Assembly: GCA_001647635.1 (NCBI GenBank)
Contig: CP014761.1
Location: 248,001 to 312,000, forward strand
Length of the DNA: 64,000 nt
Direction of reading: 5' to 3'
Source: Leifsonia xyli
Lineage (GTDB): Bacteria; Actinomycetota; Actinomycetes; Actinomycetales; Microbacteriaceae
The notes below the pieces were generated by a model. That model saw only the letters and a list, made by a program, of their open reading frames with translations. It did not search any database and was not told where the DNA came from. A program made the translations under genes and the position numbers. Positions within the stretch are counted from its first letter, which is position 1; every line of letters begins with the position of its first letter. Positions 34,811-44,606 of this stretch are shown here, in pieces.

Positions 34811-36457
34811 TCAGGCGCGGGCGGCGGCGCGGCCGGCCTGGCGACCGGAGAACAGGCAGCCGCCCAGGAAGGTGCCCTCCAGGGCCCGGTAGCCGTGCAT
34901 CCCGCCGCCGCCGAAGCCGGCCGCCTCGCCGACGGCATACAGGCCCGGCACGACCGAGCCGTCCGCGGCGAGCACGCGCCCGTCGAGGTCGGTCTCGATC
35001 CCGCCGAGGCTCTTCCGGGTCAGGATGTGCAGCTTGACCGCGATGAGCGGTCCCGCCGCCGGGTCGAGCAGCTTGTGCGGGCTGGCGACGCGGATGAGCT
35101 TGTCGCCTCGATACCGGCGGGCTGAGCGGATGGCCGCGAGCTGCAGATCCTTCCCGAAGTCGTTGTCCAGCTGCCGGTCGCGCTCGCGCACATGCCGGGC
35201 GACGAGCTCGGCGTCGAGCGGCACGTCGGCGATCTTCTGCATCCCGGCGAGGAGGTCGTCGAGAGTGTCGGCGACGACGAAGTCCGCTCCGTGCTGCTTG
35301 AACGCCTCCACCGGTCCCGGCGCGCCCGGGCCGACGCGCTTGGCGAGCAGGCGCACGTCCTTGCCGGTCAGGTCCGGATTCTGCTCGCTGCCGGAGAGCG
35401 CGAACTCCTTCTCGATGATCTTCTGCGTGAGCACGAACCAGCTGTAGTCCGAGCCGGTGCGCCGCAGGTGCTCCAGCGTCCCGAGGGTGTCGAAGCCGGG
35501 AAACAGCGGCGACGGCAGCCGGTCCCCGCGCGCGTCGAGCCACAGCGACGACGGGCCGGGGAGGATGCGGATGCCGTGCTGCGCCCACACCGGGTCCCAG
35601 TTCTGGATGCCCTCGGTGTAGTGCCACATCCGGTCGCCGTTGATCAGGTGGGCGCCCGCCGTCTCGGCGATGCCGAGCATCCGGCCGTCGACGTGCGCCG
35701 GGACGCCGGAGAGCATGTGCGCGGGCGGCTCGCCGAGACGTTCCGGCCACATGGCCCGCACGAGGTCGTGGTTGCCCCCGATGCCGCCGGAGGCGACGAT
35801 GACGACCGGCGCGCGCAGCTCGAAGTCGCCGGTCACATCCCGATTGCTCGGCGCGCCGCGCTCGGCGGTGTCCGGCGCGAGGACCGCCCCGCGCACGCCG
35901 ACCACGCGGCCGTCCTCCACGATCAGCTCGTCGACGCGGTGCCGGTTCCGGATGGCCGCGCGGCCCTGCGCGGCGGCCGCCTGGACGCGCCGCGCGAACG
36001 GCTCCACGACGCCCGGGCCGGTGCCCCAGGTGATGTGGAAGCGCGGCACCGAGTTGCCGTGGCCGCCCGCGCGACCGTCGCCGCGCTCCGCCCATCCGAC
36101 GACGGGGAAGAACGACACGCCCTTCTCGCGCAGCCAGGCGCGTTTCTCACCCGCGGCGAACTGGAGGTACGCCTCGGCCCAGCGCTTCGGCCAGTGGTCC
36201 TCGACGCGGTCGAACCCGGCCGTTCCGAACCAGTCGTCGCGGGCGAGTGCGAGGGAGTCGTGCACCCCCATCCGGCGCTGCTCCGGCGAGTCGATGAGGA
36301 AGATGCCGCCGAACGACCACCACGCCTGGCCGCCGAAGGAGGCGGACGGCTCCTGCTCGACGATCGTGACGTGCCGTCCCGCATCCAGCAGCTCGGAGGC
36401 GGCGACGAGGCCCGAGAGCCCGGCGCCGACGACGATCGCGTCGGGTTCGTGTGTCAT
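34811..36457 (-). CDS. FAD-binding dehydrogenase (COG3573/KstD-like)
   Basis: A 548-residue flavoprotein. The dinucleotide-binding motif AIVVGAGLSGLVAASELL lies at residues 7-24, with Glu in VTIVEQEPSASFGGQAWW binding the FAD ribose. VVIVASGGIGGNHDLVRAMWP and the C-terminal GLYAVGEAAGFGGGGMHGYRALEGTFLGGC are typical of the family of 3-ketosteroid dehydrogenase/fumarate-reductase-like oxidoreductases. The substrate is unknown. ATG 36457 is preceded by AAGGAGAC. It follows the haemoglobin gene by 35 bp and is probably in its operon. Confidence 0.88.
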   Translation of the reverse strand: MTHEPDAIVVGAGLSGLVAASELLDAGRHVTIVEQEPSASFGGQAWWSFGGIFLIDSPEQRRMGVHDSLALARDDWFGTAGFDRVEDHWPKRWAEAYLQFAAGEKRAWLREKGVSFFPVVGWAERGDGRAGGHGNSVPRFHITWGTGPGVVEPFARRVQAAAAQGRAAIRNRHRVDELIVEDGRVVGVRGAVLAPDTAERGAPSNRDVTGDFELRAPVVIVASGGIGGNHDLVRAMWPERLGEPPAHMLSGVPAHVDGRMLGIAETAGAHLINGDRMWHYTEGIQNWDPVWAQHGIRILPGPSSLWLDARGDRLPSPLFPGFDTLGTLEHLRRTGSDYSWFVLTQKIIEKEFALSGSEQNPDLTGKDVRLLAKRVGPGAPGPVEAFKQHGADFVVADTLDDLLAGMQKIADVPLDAELVARHVRERDRQLDNDFGKDLQLAAIRSARRYRGDKLIRVASPHKLLDPAAGPLIAVKLHILTRKSLGGIETDLDGRVLAADGSVVPGLYAVGEAAGFGGGGMHGYRALEGTFLGGCLFSGRQAGRAAARA

Positions 36458-36492
36458 CCGTGTCTCCTTCGGCACCGGGATGGCGGGGAGTG

Positions 36493-36900
36493 CTACTCCT
36501 CGAATGTGTTGACCATAGCGAACGCGGCCCGCTCCAGGTAGCTCCACAGGGTCTCCTCGTGGAGCGGCGAGAGCCCGAGCTCGTCGACCGCGACCCGCAT
36601 GTGCGCGAGCCAGCGGTCGCGGGCGTCCGGGTTGACCTTGAACGGGTTGTGCCGCATCCGGAGCCGGGGGTGACCGCGCTGCTGGCTGTAGGTGGTGGGT
36701 CCGCCCCAGTACTGCTCCAGGAACATCACGAGACGCTCCTTGGCCGGGCCCAGGTCCTGCTCCGGGTACATGGGACGCAGCACCGGGTCGTCGGCGACTC
36801 CGCGGTAGAAGGCGTCGACCAGCTTCACGAAGGTCTCGTGGCCGCCGACCTCGTCGAAGAACGCGGGCTGCGGGCCGGTGGGGATGATCGGGATGCTCAC
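36493..36900 (-). CDS. glbO: Group II truncated haemoglobin (TrHbO)
   Basis: A 135-residue 2-on-2 globin. FVKLVDAFYRGVADDPVLRPMYP near residues 25-47, FLEQYWGGPTTYSQQRGHPRLRMRH near 60-84 and DRWLAHMRVAV are diagnostic of TrHbO; the proximal His is in LRMRHNPF. It binds O2/NO in the cytoplasm and may scavenge reactive nitrogen or deliver oxygen. The start is GTG 36900, overlapping the mscS stop (GTGA). Confidence 0.92.
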   Translation of the reverse strand: MSIPIIPTGPQPAFFDEVGGHETFVKLVDAFYRGVADDPVLRPMYPEQDLGPAKERLVMFLEQYWGGPTTYSQQRGHPRLRMRHNPFKVNPDARDRWLAHMRVAVDELGLSPLHEETLWSYLERAAFAMVNTFEE

Positions 36901-38051
36901 GGCTTGTCTCCCTCGGGCTTGGGGGTGCGCGGCTTCGGCGTCTCCGCCTTGGGGTTGGCCGCCTTGGGGCTGGCCGCCTTCGGCGCCGGCGGGTCGACCG
37001 GCACGATCTGCACGGCGCCCGGATCGGGCGCCTGCCGCTTCGCGGCCGCGCGGGCCTTCCGTCCCTTCAGCGGCGGCTCGGGAGTCACCACCGTGCTCGG
37101 CCGCGTCTTCGGCGGCTTCGCGCCCGAGACGCTCGCGGCGCTGTCGAAGCCGCTGAGCACGACCGCGGACAGCGACGGCAGCTTCACCTGCATCTCGTCG
37201 AGCGCCTGCTTGAGGCGTGCGCGCAGCTCGCGCGACACGTCGTCCTTCGCCGTCGTGCGCGTCTTCAGCACGATCCGGATGATGACCGCATCGGCGGAGA
37301 TCGACTCGATGCCCCACAGCTCGGGCTTCTCGAGGATGCGCGAGCGCCATTTGGTGCTCGTGGCGAGCGCCGTGGCCGTCTCCATCATCTTGGCCTCGAC
37401 CGCCTCGACATCCGTGTCGTACGGGACGGCCAGGTCGATGATGACCCGCGCCCAGCCCATCGACATGTTGCCGACGCGGAGGATCTCGCCGTTGCGGACG
37501 AACCACAGCGTGCCGTTCACATCGCGCACCAAAGTCACGCGGATGCCGACCGCCTCGACGACGCCGGTCGCCGGTCCGAGGTCGACGATGTCGCCGACGC
37601 CCAGCTGGTCCTCCATGACCATGAACAGCCCGTTGAGCACGTCCTTGACGATGTTCTGCGCACCGAAACCAAGACCGGCGCCGAGCGCGGCGGTGAGCAG
37701 GGCGAACGATCCGAGCACGTCGGGCACGAACACGTTCAGGATGAGGATGATCGCGATGATCCCGATGGTGACGTGCACGATATTGGTCAGGACCGAGCCG
37801 AGCGTCCGCGTGCGCTGCACGAGACGGACGGCGGCGAGAGGCGAGTTCACCAGTGCCTGCGTGTCGCTGACGTTCTGGCCCTTCTTCACGCCCGAGACGA
37901 TCCGCCCGACGACCTTGCGGATGACGACCCGCAGGATCCAGGCGAGCAGGAACGCCCCGGCGATGATGCAGGCGGCGGTGACGATCTTCCATCCGGCGGC
38001 GACGGCCCACGAGCCGATCTCTTCCCAGAAGGTTGCTTTGAGGATTCCCAT
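36897..38051 (-). CDS. MscS-family mechanosensitive channel
   Basis: A 384-residue membrane protein: an N-terminal helix, two more hydrophobic segments, and the pore and vestibule signature LGAGLGFGAQNIVKDVLNGLFMVMEDQLGVGD (residues ~135-166). It releases solutes on hypo-osmotic shock. The C-terminal tail (residues ~320-384) is a low-complexity Pro/Lys/Ala stretch with repeats of the form PKAxxPKA. Its stop overlaps the haemoglobin start, so the two are co-translated. Confidence 0.9.
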   Translation of the reverse strand: MGILKATFWEEIGSWAVAAGWKIVTAACIIAGAFLLAWILRVVIRKVVGRIVSGVKKGQNVSDTQALVNSPLAAVRLVQRTRTLGSVLTNIVHVTIGIIAIILILNVFVPDVLGSFALLTAALGAGLGFGAQNIVKDVLNGLFMVMEDQLGVGDIVDLGPATGVVEAVGIRVTLVRDVNGTLWFVRNGEILRVGNMSMGWARVIIDLAVPYDTDVEAVEAKMMETATALATSTKWRSRILEKPELWGIESISADAVIIRIVLKTRTTAKDDVSRELRARLKQALDEMQVKLPSLSAVVLSGFDSAASVSGAKPPKTRPSTVVTPEPPLKGRKARAAAKRQAPDPGAVQIVPVDPPAPKAASPKAANPKAETPKPRTPKPEGDKP

Positions 38052-38113
38052 ACCCGTTCGAGCCTACCGAGCGCGGCCTTGGTGCTCGCTGGACCGCGCC
38101 GTCGCGCCCACGC

Positions 38114-38787
38114 TCACCGCTCGACGAGCCCGTGCTCGTAGGCGAAGATCACGGCGTGGACGCGGTCGCGCAGCTGCAGCTTCGCCAATACACGGCCGAC
38201 ATGGGTCTTCACCGTCGACTCGGTCAGGTAGAACTTGGCGCCGATCTCGCCGTTGCTCAGGCCCTCGCCGATGGCGACCAGGATCTCGCGCTCGCGCGGG
38301 GTGAGGGCGGCGGCGGGATCGGTCCCGGCGGGGTGGCGCCGGCTCCCGTCGGCAGGCGGTCGGCGAACAGCTCCAGCATCGCTCGTGTCACCCGGCCGGA
38401 CACGGCCGCGTCTCCGGCGGCGACCGCGCGCACGGCGGCGGTGAGCTCCTCGGGCCGCGCATCCTTGAGCAGGAACCCGCTCGCGCCGGCGCGTAGGCCG
38501 CCGAACGCGTACTCGTCGAGGTCGAACGTGGTCAGCACGATCACGCGGGCCTGCGGGTCCGCCTCGACGATCCGCCGGGTGGCCTCGATGCCGTCGAGGA
38601 TGGGCATCCGCACGTCCATCAGCACCACATCCGGTCGCAGCGCGGCGGCCAGCCGCACGCCCTCGGCGCCGTCGGCCGCCTCACCCACCACGGTGAGATC
38701 GGACTCGGCCTCGAGCACCATGCGGAAACCGAGTCGGACCAGCTGCTGGTCGTCGACGAGCAGGATGCGGAGGGGGGAGTCGGTCAC
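38114..38787 (-). pseudogene. LuxR/NarL response regulator, interrupted by one frameshift
   Basis: The N-terminal receiver domain is complete: LRILLVDDQQLVRLGF, the phospho-accepting Asp in DVVLMDVRMP and the Lys in LLKDARPEEL. After LPTGAGATP the frame is lost; AALTPREREILVAIGEGLSNGEIG and the rest of the LuxR helix-turn-helix lie in another frame ending at 38114. One extra C in the run at 38330-38333 (GGGG on the + strand) restores a ~225-residue protein. The GTG at 38787 would overlap the stop of a repaired kinase gene (GTGA). It is the partner of that kinase. Confidence 0.85.
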
Positions 38788-40078
38788 GGGACTTCTTTCT
38801 GCGCGGGGACGGTGGAGTGGTGTGAGCCTGCACGGCGGGGGAGCGCACCGCGTCGAACACCGCGCGCACGCGCCAGCCGCCGCCGGACCGCGGGCCGGCC
38901 TCCAGGGTGCCGCCGTACAGCGACACCCGCTCCCGCAGTCCGATCAGCCCGCGGCCGGAGCCCTGGTCGGGAGCGCCGTGCACGGTCGCGTCGTCGTCCA
39001 CCGTGATGATCACGCGGTCCGCACCGAAGACGAGGACCAGGCGGACGGCCGTGGAGCTGGACGCGTAGCGCAGCACGTTCGTCAGGCCCTCCTGCACGAC
39101 CCGGAAGATCGTCAGCTGCTGCCCGGCGTCGTCCGGCGCGTCGCCCGACACGGTGATCCGGACGGGCAAGCCGGCCGCGCGGAAGGTCTCGACGAGCGCG
39201 CCCAGGTCGGCCACGCCGGGCTGCGGCTCGCGCGCAGCCTCCCCGTCGCCCTCGCTCAGCACGCCGAGCAGCCGGCGCATGTCCGCCAGCGCCCCGCGTC
39301 CGGTCTCGGCGACGAGCCGCATGGTCTCTGCAGAGCGCTCCGCATCGGTCGGCGCCTGCCGGGCGGAGCCGTCGGCGAGCGTGATCATCACCGTCAGGCT
39401 GTGCGAGACGATGTCGTGCAGCTCGCCCGCGATCCGGCTCCGCTCGGCCGCGGCCGCGATCACGGCCTGCTGGTCGCGCTCGCGGGCGAGCTGGCGCGCC
39501 CGGTCGATGAGCGCATCCAGATACCGGCGCCGGTTGCCCGCGTTGCTGCCGACCAGCACCGCGACCGCCGAGAACGACAGCACCAGGATGCCGGACGGCA
39601 GCGCGGCGGTCTCGAGCGGGGTGAAGACGGCGGCCTGGGCCAGCAGCACCTGTGCCGTCAAGGCGGCGACGGTGACGAACGCGGTGACGCCGAACGCGAT
39701 CCACGCCGAGCGGATGGAGCGGTACACCGCCAGCGCGTAGAGCGCGAAGAGGGTGGGCAGCACATCCACGTCCCGACCGAGGAACACGCTCGCGCCGAGC
39801 ACCACCGTGGCGGTGGCGAAGACCAGGCCTGGCCGGTAGCGTCGCGCTAACAGCGCGAGCCCGGCCACCACCGAGAGCGCCAGGTGGGCGATCTCCCGCG
39901 GGCTGGGCTCGGTCGCCGACACGATGATCGCGCCGATGACCGACGGCAGCAGGTAGATCACCGCGAGGGCGACATCCACTGCGAACGGATGCGCCAGCAT
40001 GAAACGCCGGAGCACCCCGGGCGGTCTCGGCAGTCCGAGTCCGCCCGGGGCGTCCGGCGGTGTCGCTTCGGTGGTCAC
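38681..40078 (-). CDS. Sensor histidine kinase (HisKA_3), C terminus probably frameshifted
   Basis: The 465-residue frame has an N-terminal membrane region with about six hydrophobic segments, then the HisKA_3 motif ERSRIAGELHDIVSHSLTVMI (phospho-His in ELHDIVSH) and an HATPase domain ending in GRGLIGLRERVSLYGGTL. As read, the frame runs 107 bp into the response regulator. In the next frame it would end ...STVPAQKEVP at 38784, giving the usual GTGA overlap, so I suspect one missing base near 38835-38855. Co-transcribed with ABC transporter genes upstream. Confidence 0.85.
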   Translation of the reverse strand: MTTEATPPDAPGGLGLPRPPGVLRRFMLAHPFAVDVALAVIYLLPSVIGAIIVSATEPSPREIAHLALSVVAGLALLARRYRPGLVFATATVVLGASVFLGRDVDVLPTLFALYALAVYRSIRSAWIAFGVTAFVTVAALTAQVLLAQAAVFTPLETAALPSGILVLSFSAVAVLVGSNAGNRRRYLDALIDRARQLARERDQQAVIAAAAERSRIAGELHDIVSHSLTVMITLADGSARQAPTDAERSAETMRLVAETGRGALADMRRLLGVLSEGDGEAAREPQPGVADLGALVETFRAAGLPVRITVSGDAPDDAGQQLTIFRVVQEGLTNVLRYASSSTAVRLVLVFGADRVIITVDDDATVHGAPDQGSGRGLIGLRERVSLYGGTLEAGPRSGGGWRVRAVFDAVRSPAVQAHTTPPSPRRKKSRDRLPPPHPARRRPAAGPTRFPHGARGRVRSHRGG

Positions 40079-40086
40079 GTGACGGG

Positions 40087-40938
40087 TCAGGCGTCCCTGC
40101 GCTGCAGGAGCAGGGCTCCGATGACGAAGGAGACGGCGGCCCAGACGAGCACCGTGACCACGTTCGCCCACGGCTCCAGGCTGTGGTTCGCGAGGCCGGC
40201 CATGCCGGAGCCCGCCGCGCTGAGCAGGTATGCGGACGCGTCGGCGATCCAGGTCTGCTTCGGCAGCAGGCTGGTCAGCAGCGCCGCGACGATCGGCAGC
40301 ACGAAGAGGACGCCGAGGGCGGTGGAGATGCCGCCCGCCGTGGACTTCACGATCGCCCCGATGCCGAGGGCGAAGATCGACACGAGCCCGAGGTAGGCCG
40401 CCGCGCCGACGATGTTCCACAGGGTGTTCGACGAGAACAGGTCTCCCGCGTAGCCCTTGGCGGTCAGCAGCGGCACGGCGATCGACCAGGAGGCCGCGAA
40501 GCTGACGAGGCCGATGACGAACGACGTCAGGAACAGCACGATCGCCTTCGCCGCGAACACCGGGAAGCGCCGCGGGACGGCCGCGAACGACGAGCGGATC
40601 ATCCCGGTCGAGAACTCCCCGCTGATCACGAGGACGCCGAGCACCGCGACGACGAGCTGCGCGAAGGTCAGACCGGCGGTCGCCGTGTTGGTGGTGAACG
40701 CCGTGAGCTGGCTGGCGGGCGCCCGTGACTCGATCACCGACAGGCTGGGGACCACGGCCGAGATCAGCGCCGGCAGCCCGATGATCAGCACCACGACCCC
40801 GACGAGCGTCCAGAAGGTCGAGCGCAGGGTGCGGAGCTTGATCCACTCCGAGCGGACGACCCGGTCGAAGCGCAGGCGGCCGAGGGGCGTGTGCGGGTGC
40901 GCGGCGCCCGGCTGGATGGATGCGGTGGCGGTGCTCAT
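40087..40938 (-). CDS. ABC transporter permease
   Basis: A 283-residue ABC-2-like membrane protein. About six hydrophobic segments are present, including STFWTLVGVVVLIIGLPALI near residues 40-59 and LVVAVLGVLVISGEFSTGMI. It pairs with the ATPase encoded just upstream; the four-base overlap (40935-40938) indicates co-translation. A two-component system follows, which is the arrangement of peptide-antibiotic-sensing exporters, but the transported compound is unknown. Confidence 0.88.
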   Translation of the reverse strand: MSTATASIQPGAAHPHTPLGRLRFDRVVRSEWIKLRTLRSTFWTLVGVVVLIIGLPALISAVVPSLSVIESRAPASQLTAFTTNTATAGLTFAQLVVAVLGVLVISGEFSTGMIRSSFAAVPRRFPVFAAKAIVLFLTSFVIGLVSFAASWSIAVPLLTAKGYAGDLFSSNTLWNIVGAAAYLGLVSIFALGIGAIVKSTAGGISTALGVLFVLPIVAALLTSLLPKQTWIADASAYLLSAAGSGMAGLANHSLEPWANVVTVLVWAAVSFVIGALLLQRRDA

Positions 40939-41846
40939 CGGCTGACCTCCGTGCGGTATTCGACGTCGTCCTGGGTGAGTTCGAGGTAGGCCTCCTCGAG
41001 GGAAGCGCTGATCGGCGTCAGCTCGTGCAGCACGATGCCGTCTCGCGCGGCCGCCTCGCCGATCTGCGCGGTGCTGAGGCCGGTGACCTCCAGCAGCTGC
41101 GCCTCCACGCCGGTGACCGCCACGTCGGCGCCGGCGACGGCCCGCGCGAGCTGCTCTGGCTGCGGGGTGCGCACGCGGACGGCGTGGCGGGTGGCGCCGG
41201 CGAGGATGCGGTCGACCGGTGCGTCGGCGAGCACGCGGCCGCGGCCCAGCACGACGATGTGGTCCGCGGTGACGGCCATCTCGCTCATCAGGTGCGACGA
41301 GAGGAACACCGTGCGGCCCTGGCTCGCCAGGTGCTTCGCGAACTGCCGCACCCAGAGCACGCCCTCGGGGTCGAGACCGTTGACCGGCTCGTCGAGGATG
41401 AGCGTCGCCGGGTCGCCGAGCATGGCGGCGGCGATACCGAGGCGCTGCCCCATCCCGAGAGAGAACCCGCCGACGCGCTTGCTCGCGACCGACTCGAGGC
41501 CGGTCATGCCGATGACCTCGTGCACGCGGGCCTTCGGGATGCCGTGCGTCGCAGCGAGGGCGAGCAGGTGGTTGTACGCGCTACGGCCGGTGTGGATGGC
41601 CTTCGCGTCGAGCAGCGCTCCCACCTCGGTGAGCGGGGAGCGGAACTGGGCGTAGCGCTTGCCGTTGATGAGCGCGGTGCCCGAGGTCGGCCGGTCGAGG
41701 CCCATGATCATCCGCATGGTCGTGGACTTCCCCGCGCCGTTCGGGCCGAGGAAGCCGGTGACCTTGCCCGGCTGGATGGTCACGGAGATGTCGTCGACGG
41801 CGGTCTTCGCGCCGAAGCGTTTGGTGAGGTGATCGAGCTGGATCAT
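40935..41846 (-). CDS. ABC transporter ATP-binding protein
   Basis: A 303-residue exporter ATPase of the DrrA/ABC-2 type. Walker A is GPNGAGKSTT near residues 34-43, the signature is GFSLGMGQRLG, and Walker B is TLILDEPVNGLDPEG. The ~80-residue C-terminal extension (about residues 220-303) is typical of this subclass. It leads the four-gene operon ATPase, permease, histidine kinase, response regulator. Confidence 0.93.
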   Translation of the reverse strand: MIQLDHLTKRFGAKTAVDDISVTIQPGKVTGFLGPNGAGKSTTMRMIMGLDRPTSGTALINGKRYAQFRSPLTEVGALLDAKAIHTGRSAYNHLLALAATHGIPKARVHEVIGMTGLESVASKRVGGFSLGMGQRLGIAAAMLGDPATLILDEPVNGLDPEGVLWVRQFAKHLASQGRTVFLSSHLMSEMAVTADHIVVLGRGRVLADAPVDRILAGATRHAVRVRTPQPEQLARAVAGADVAVTGVEAQLLEVTGLSTAQIGEAAARDGIVLHELTPISASLEEAYLELTQDDVEYRTEVSR

Positions 41847-41898
41847 GCCTTCGAGACTAGGGGCGCGCCGCGCCCGGCGGCATCCTCCCGCGGTACCA

Positions 41899-41930
41899 CG
41901 AAGGGGCCCCGCCGCAGCGGAGCCCCTTCG
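41899..41930. terminator. Hairpin terminator between pepN and the ABC operon
   Basis: CGAAGGGGCCCCGC (41899-41912) pairs with 41917-41930 with one mismatch and a 4-nt loop. It lies downstream of the minus-strand pepN gene and 53 bp upstream of the ABC ATPase start. Confidence 0.85.
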
Positions 41931-41950
41931 CGGATGGATCGGCCGGCTGA

Positions 41951-44496
41951 TCAGCCCTGGGCGTCGCGCTTCTGCGCTGCGAGGGCGCGCTCGACGCCCG
42001 CCAGGTTCTCGACCACCATGCGGCGCAGCGCCGCGGGCTCGGCGTTCGCGTCGAGCCACGCGCGGGTCGCGTCCCGCAGCTCCTCGTTCGCGAGCGGGGC
42101 CGGGTACATGCCCTCGACCAGGTACTCGGCGATCTTGTAGGTGCGGGAGGTCCAGACGCCCTGCAGCGCCGCGAAGTACGGCTCGACGAAGTTCGCCAGC
42201 ACGGACTTGTCCTTTGCGCGCTGGAACCCGATGCCGGTGTAGCGGACGATCGTGTTCGGCAGGCTGTCCGAGCCGAACACCGAGTCCCACGCCGCCTGCT
42301 TGCCCTCGAGCGTCGGGATGCTCGCGCGGGCCTGCGCGGCGAACTGGCCGCCGTTCGCCGTGTTGTCGGCGGCGAGCGCCGCGTCGATCTCGTCGTTGCC
42401 GGCCGCGCCGCCCGCGACGAGCGCGATGAGCAGCTCCCACGAGAGGTCGGTGTCGACCGTCAGGCCGTCGAGCGTGATCGAGCCGTCGCGGAGGCCCGCG
42501 ATAGTGCTGAGCTGCTCGTCGGTGGAGGCGAGGGCCGCGAAGAACTTGACGAACTGGAACTGCGCGTCGCTGCCCGCCTCGGCGCCCTTCGCCAGCTCCC
42601 AGAGCGCGTCGGCCGCACCCTGCGCGGTCTCCTTCTGGCGCTCGGGGACGACGTACGCGTTCGCCGCAAGCACCAGCTGGTTGAGCGTGGTGCGGAGGGT
42701 GGTCGACTCGGTCTCGGAGGCGATGTTGCCGAGCACCAGGCGCACGTAGTCGCTCGCGCTGGACTCGGCGTCGCGCGTCGCATCCCACACAGCGCCCCAC
42801 ACCAGGGAGCGGGCGAGCGGGCTCTCGATGTCGGAGAGGTGCTCGATCGCGACCTTCAGCGACGCGTCGTCGAGGCGGATCTTCGCGTAGGCGAGGTCGT
42901 CGTCGTTGATCAGGATGAGGTCGGGGCGCGTGCCGCCGACGAGCTCGGCGACCTCGGTGCGCTCGCCGTCCACATCCAGTTCGAGGCGCTCCTCGCGCAC
43001 GAGCTTGCCGTCGCGGAGGTTGTAGAGGCCGATCGCGAGGCGGTGCGGGCGGATGGTGGGGTAGTCGGCGGCGGCGGTCTGCAGCACGGCGAACGAGGTG
43101 ATGACGCCGTCCGCATCCACTTCGAGCTCGGGACGCAGGGTGTTGACTCCGGCGGTCTCCAGCCACTTCTTCGACCAGTCGGTCAGGTCGCGGCCGCTGG
43201 TGGCCTCGAGCTCGACCAGGAGGTCCTTCAGCTCGGTGTTGCCGTGCGCGTGCTTCTTGAAGTACTGCGCGACGCCGGCGAGGAAGTCGTCCTGGCCGAC
43301 CCAGGCCACGAGCTGCTTGAGCACAGAGGCGCCCTTGGCGTAGGTGATGCCGTCGAAGTTGACCTGCACGTCCTCCAGGTCGTTGATCGTGGCGACGATC
43401 GGGTGCGTCGACGGCAGCTGGTCCTGGCGGTACGCCCAGCTCTTCTCCATCGCGGCGAAGGTCGTCCACGCCTCGGTCCACTCGGTGGCCTCGGCGGTGG
43501 CGAGGGTGGAGGCGTACTCGGCGAACGACTCGTTCAGCCAGAGGTCGTTCCACCACTTCATCGTCACCAGGTCGCCGAACCACATGTGGGCGAGCTCGTG
43601 CAGGATCGTGACGACGCGACGCTCCTTGATCGCGTCGGTCACCTTGGAGCGGAACACGTAGGTCTCGGTGAAGGTCACCGCGCCCGCGTTCTCCATCGCG
43701 CCGGCGTTGAACTCGGGCACGAACAGCTGGTCGTACTTCTCGAACGGGTACGCGTAGTCGAACCGCTCCTCGTAGAAGGCGAAGCCCTCGCGCGTCTTGT
43801 CGAAGATGTAGTCGGCGTCGAGGAATTCGGCGAGGCTCTTGCGGGCGTAGACGCCGAGCGGGATGGTGCGGCCGTCGCGGCTGGTCAGCTCGCTGTGCAC
43901 CGACTCATACGGGCCGGCGATGAGGGCCGTGATGTAGGAGGAGATGACCGGGGTCGGCGCGAACGACCAGGTCTTCTTTCCCTCGCCCGCGTCCGTCGGC
44001 TCGGGGTGGGGGAGTTGCTGACGACCGCCCAGTGCTCCGGAGCGGTGATCGTGAAGGTGAACTGCGCCTTGAGGTCGGGCTGCTCGAACACCGCGAACAT
44101 GCGCCGTGAGTCCGGCACCTCGAACTGGCTGTAGAGGTACACCTCGCCGTCGACCGGGTCGACGAAGCGGTGGAGGCCCTCACCGGTGTTGGTGTAGATC
44201 GCGTCGGCGTCGACGGTCAGCTCGTTCTCGTCCTTCAGCCCGTCGAGCTGGATGCGGACGCCGTCGCTCACCTGTGCCGGGTCGAGCTCGACGCCGTTGA
44301 GCACGACGGAGTGCACCGTGCGCGTGATCGCGTCGATGAACGTCGAGGCGCCCTCCTTCGCCGAGAACCGCACGGTCGTGGTGCTCCGGAAGGTCTGCGG
44401 TCCGGTCGTGAGGTCGAGCGTGACGTCGTACGAGTGGGTGCGGACGAGGGACGCGCGCTCCTGCGCTTCGATGCGGGTGAGGTTCTCTCCGGGCAA
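41951..44496 (-). pseudogene. pepN: Aminopeptidase N (M1), interrupted by one frameshift
   Basis: An M1 metallo-aminopeptidase. The catalytic domain shows GAMENAGAV and HELAHMWFGDLVTMKWWNDLWLNESFAE (zinc site HExxH-x18-E, given by its ends), followed by the ERAP1-like C-terminal domain. The first ~160 residues (MPGENLTRIEAQERA... VVSNSPTP) are in another frame; one extra C in the runs at 44003-44012 joins them, restoring PTPEPTDAGEGKK. The repaired protein is ~849 residues, the normal length. The start is TTG 44496 with AAGGAG upstream. Confidence 0.9.
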
Positions 44497-44606
44497 CGCT
44501 TGCTCCTTCAGCGGTGAGGGCTTCTGTGACGGCGTGGATCGTGTCCACCCGCTCCACCTTAGCCACCGGGACCGGCGGCGTCGGCGGTCGTCTCTAAACT
44601 GTGGAT

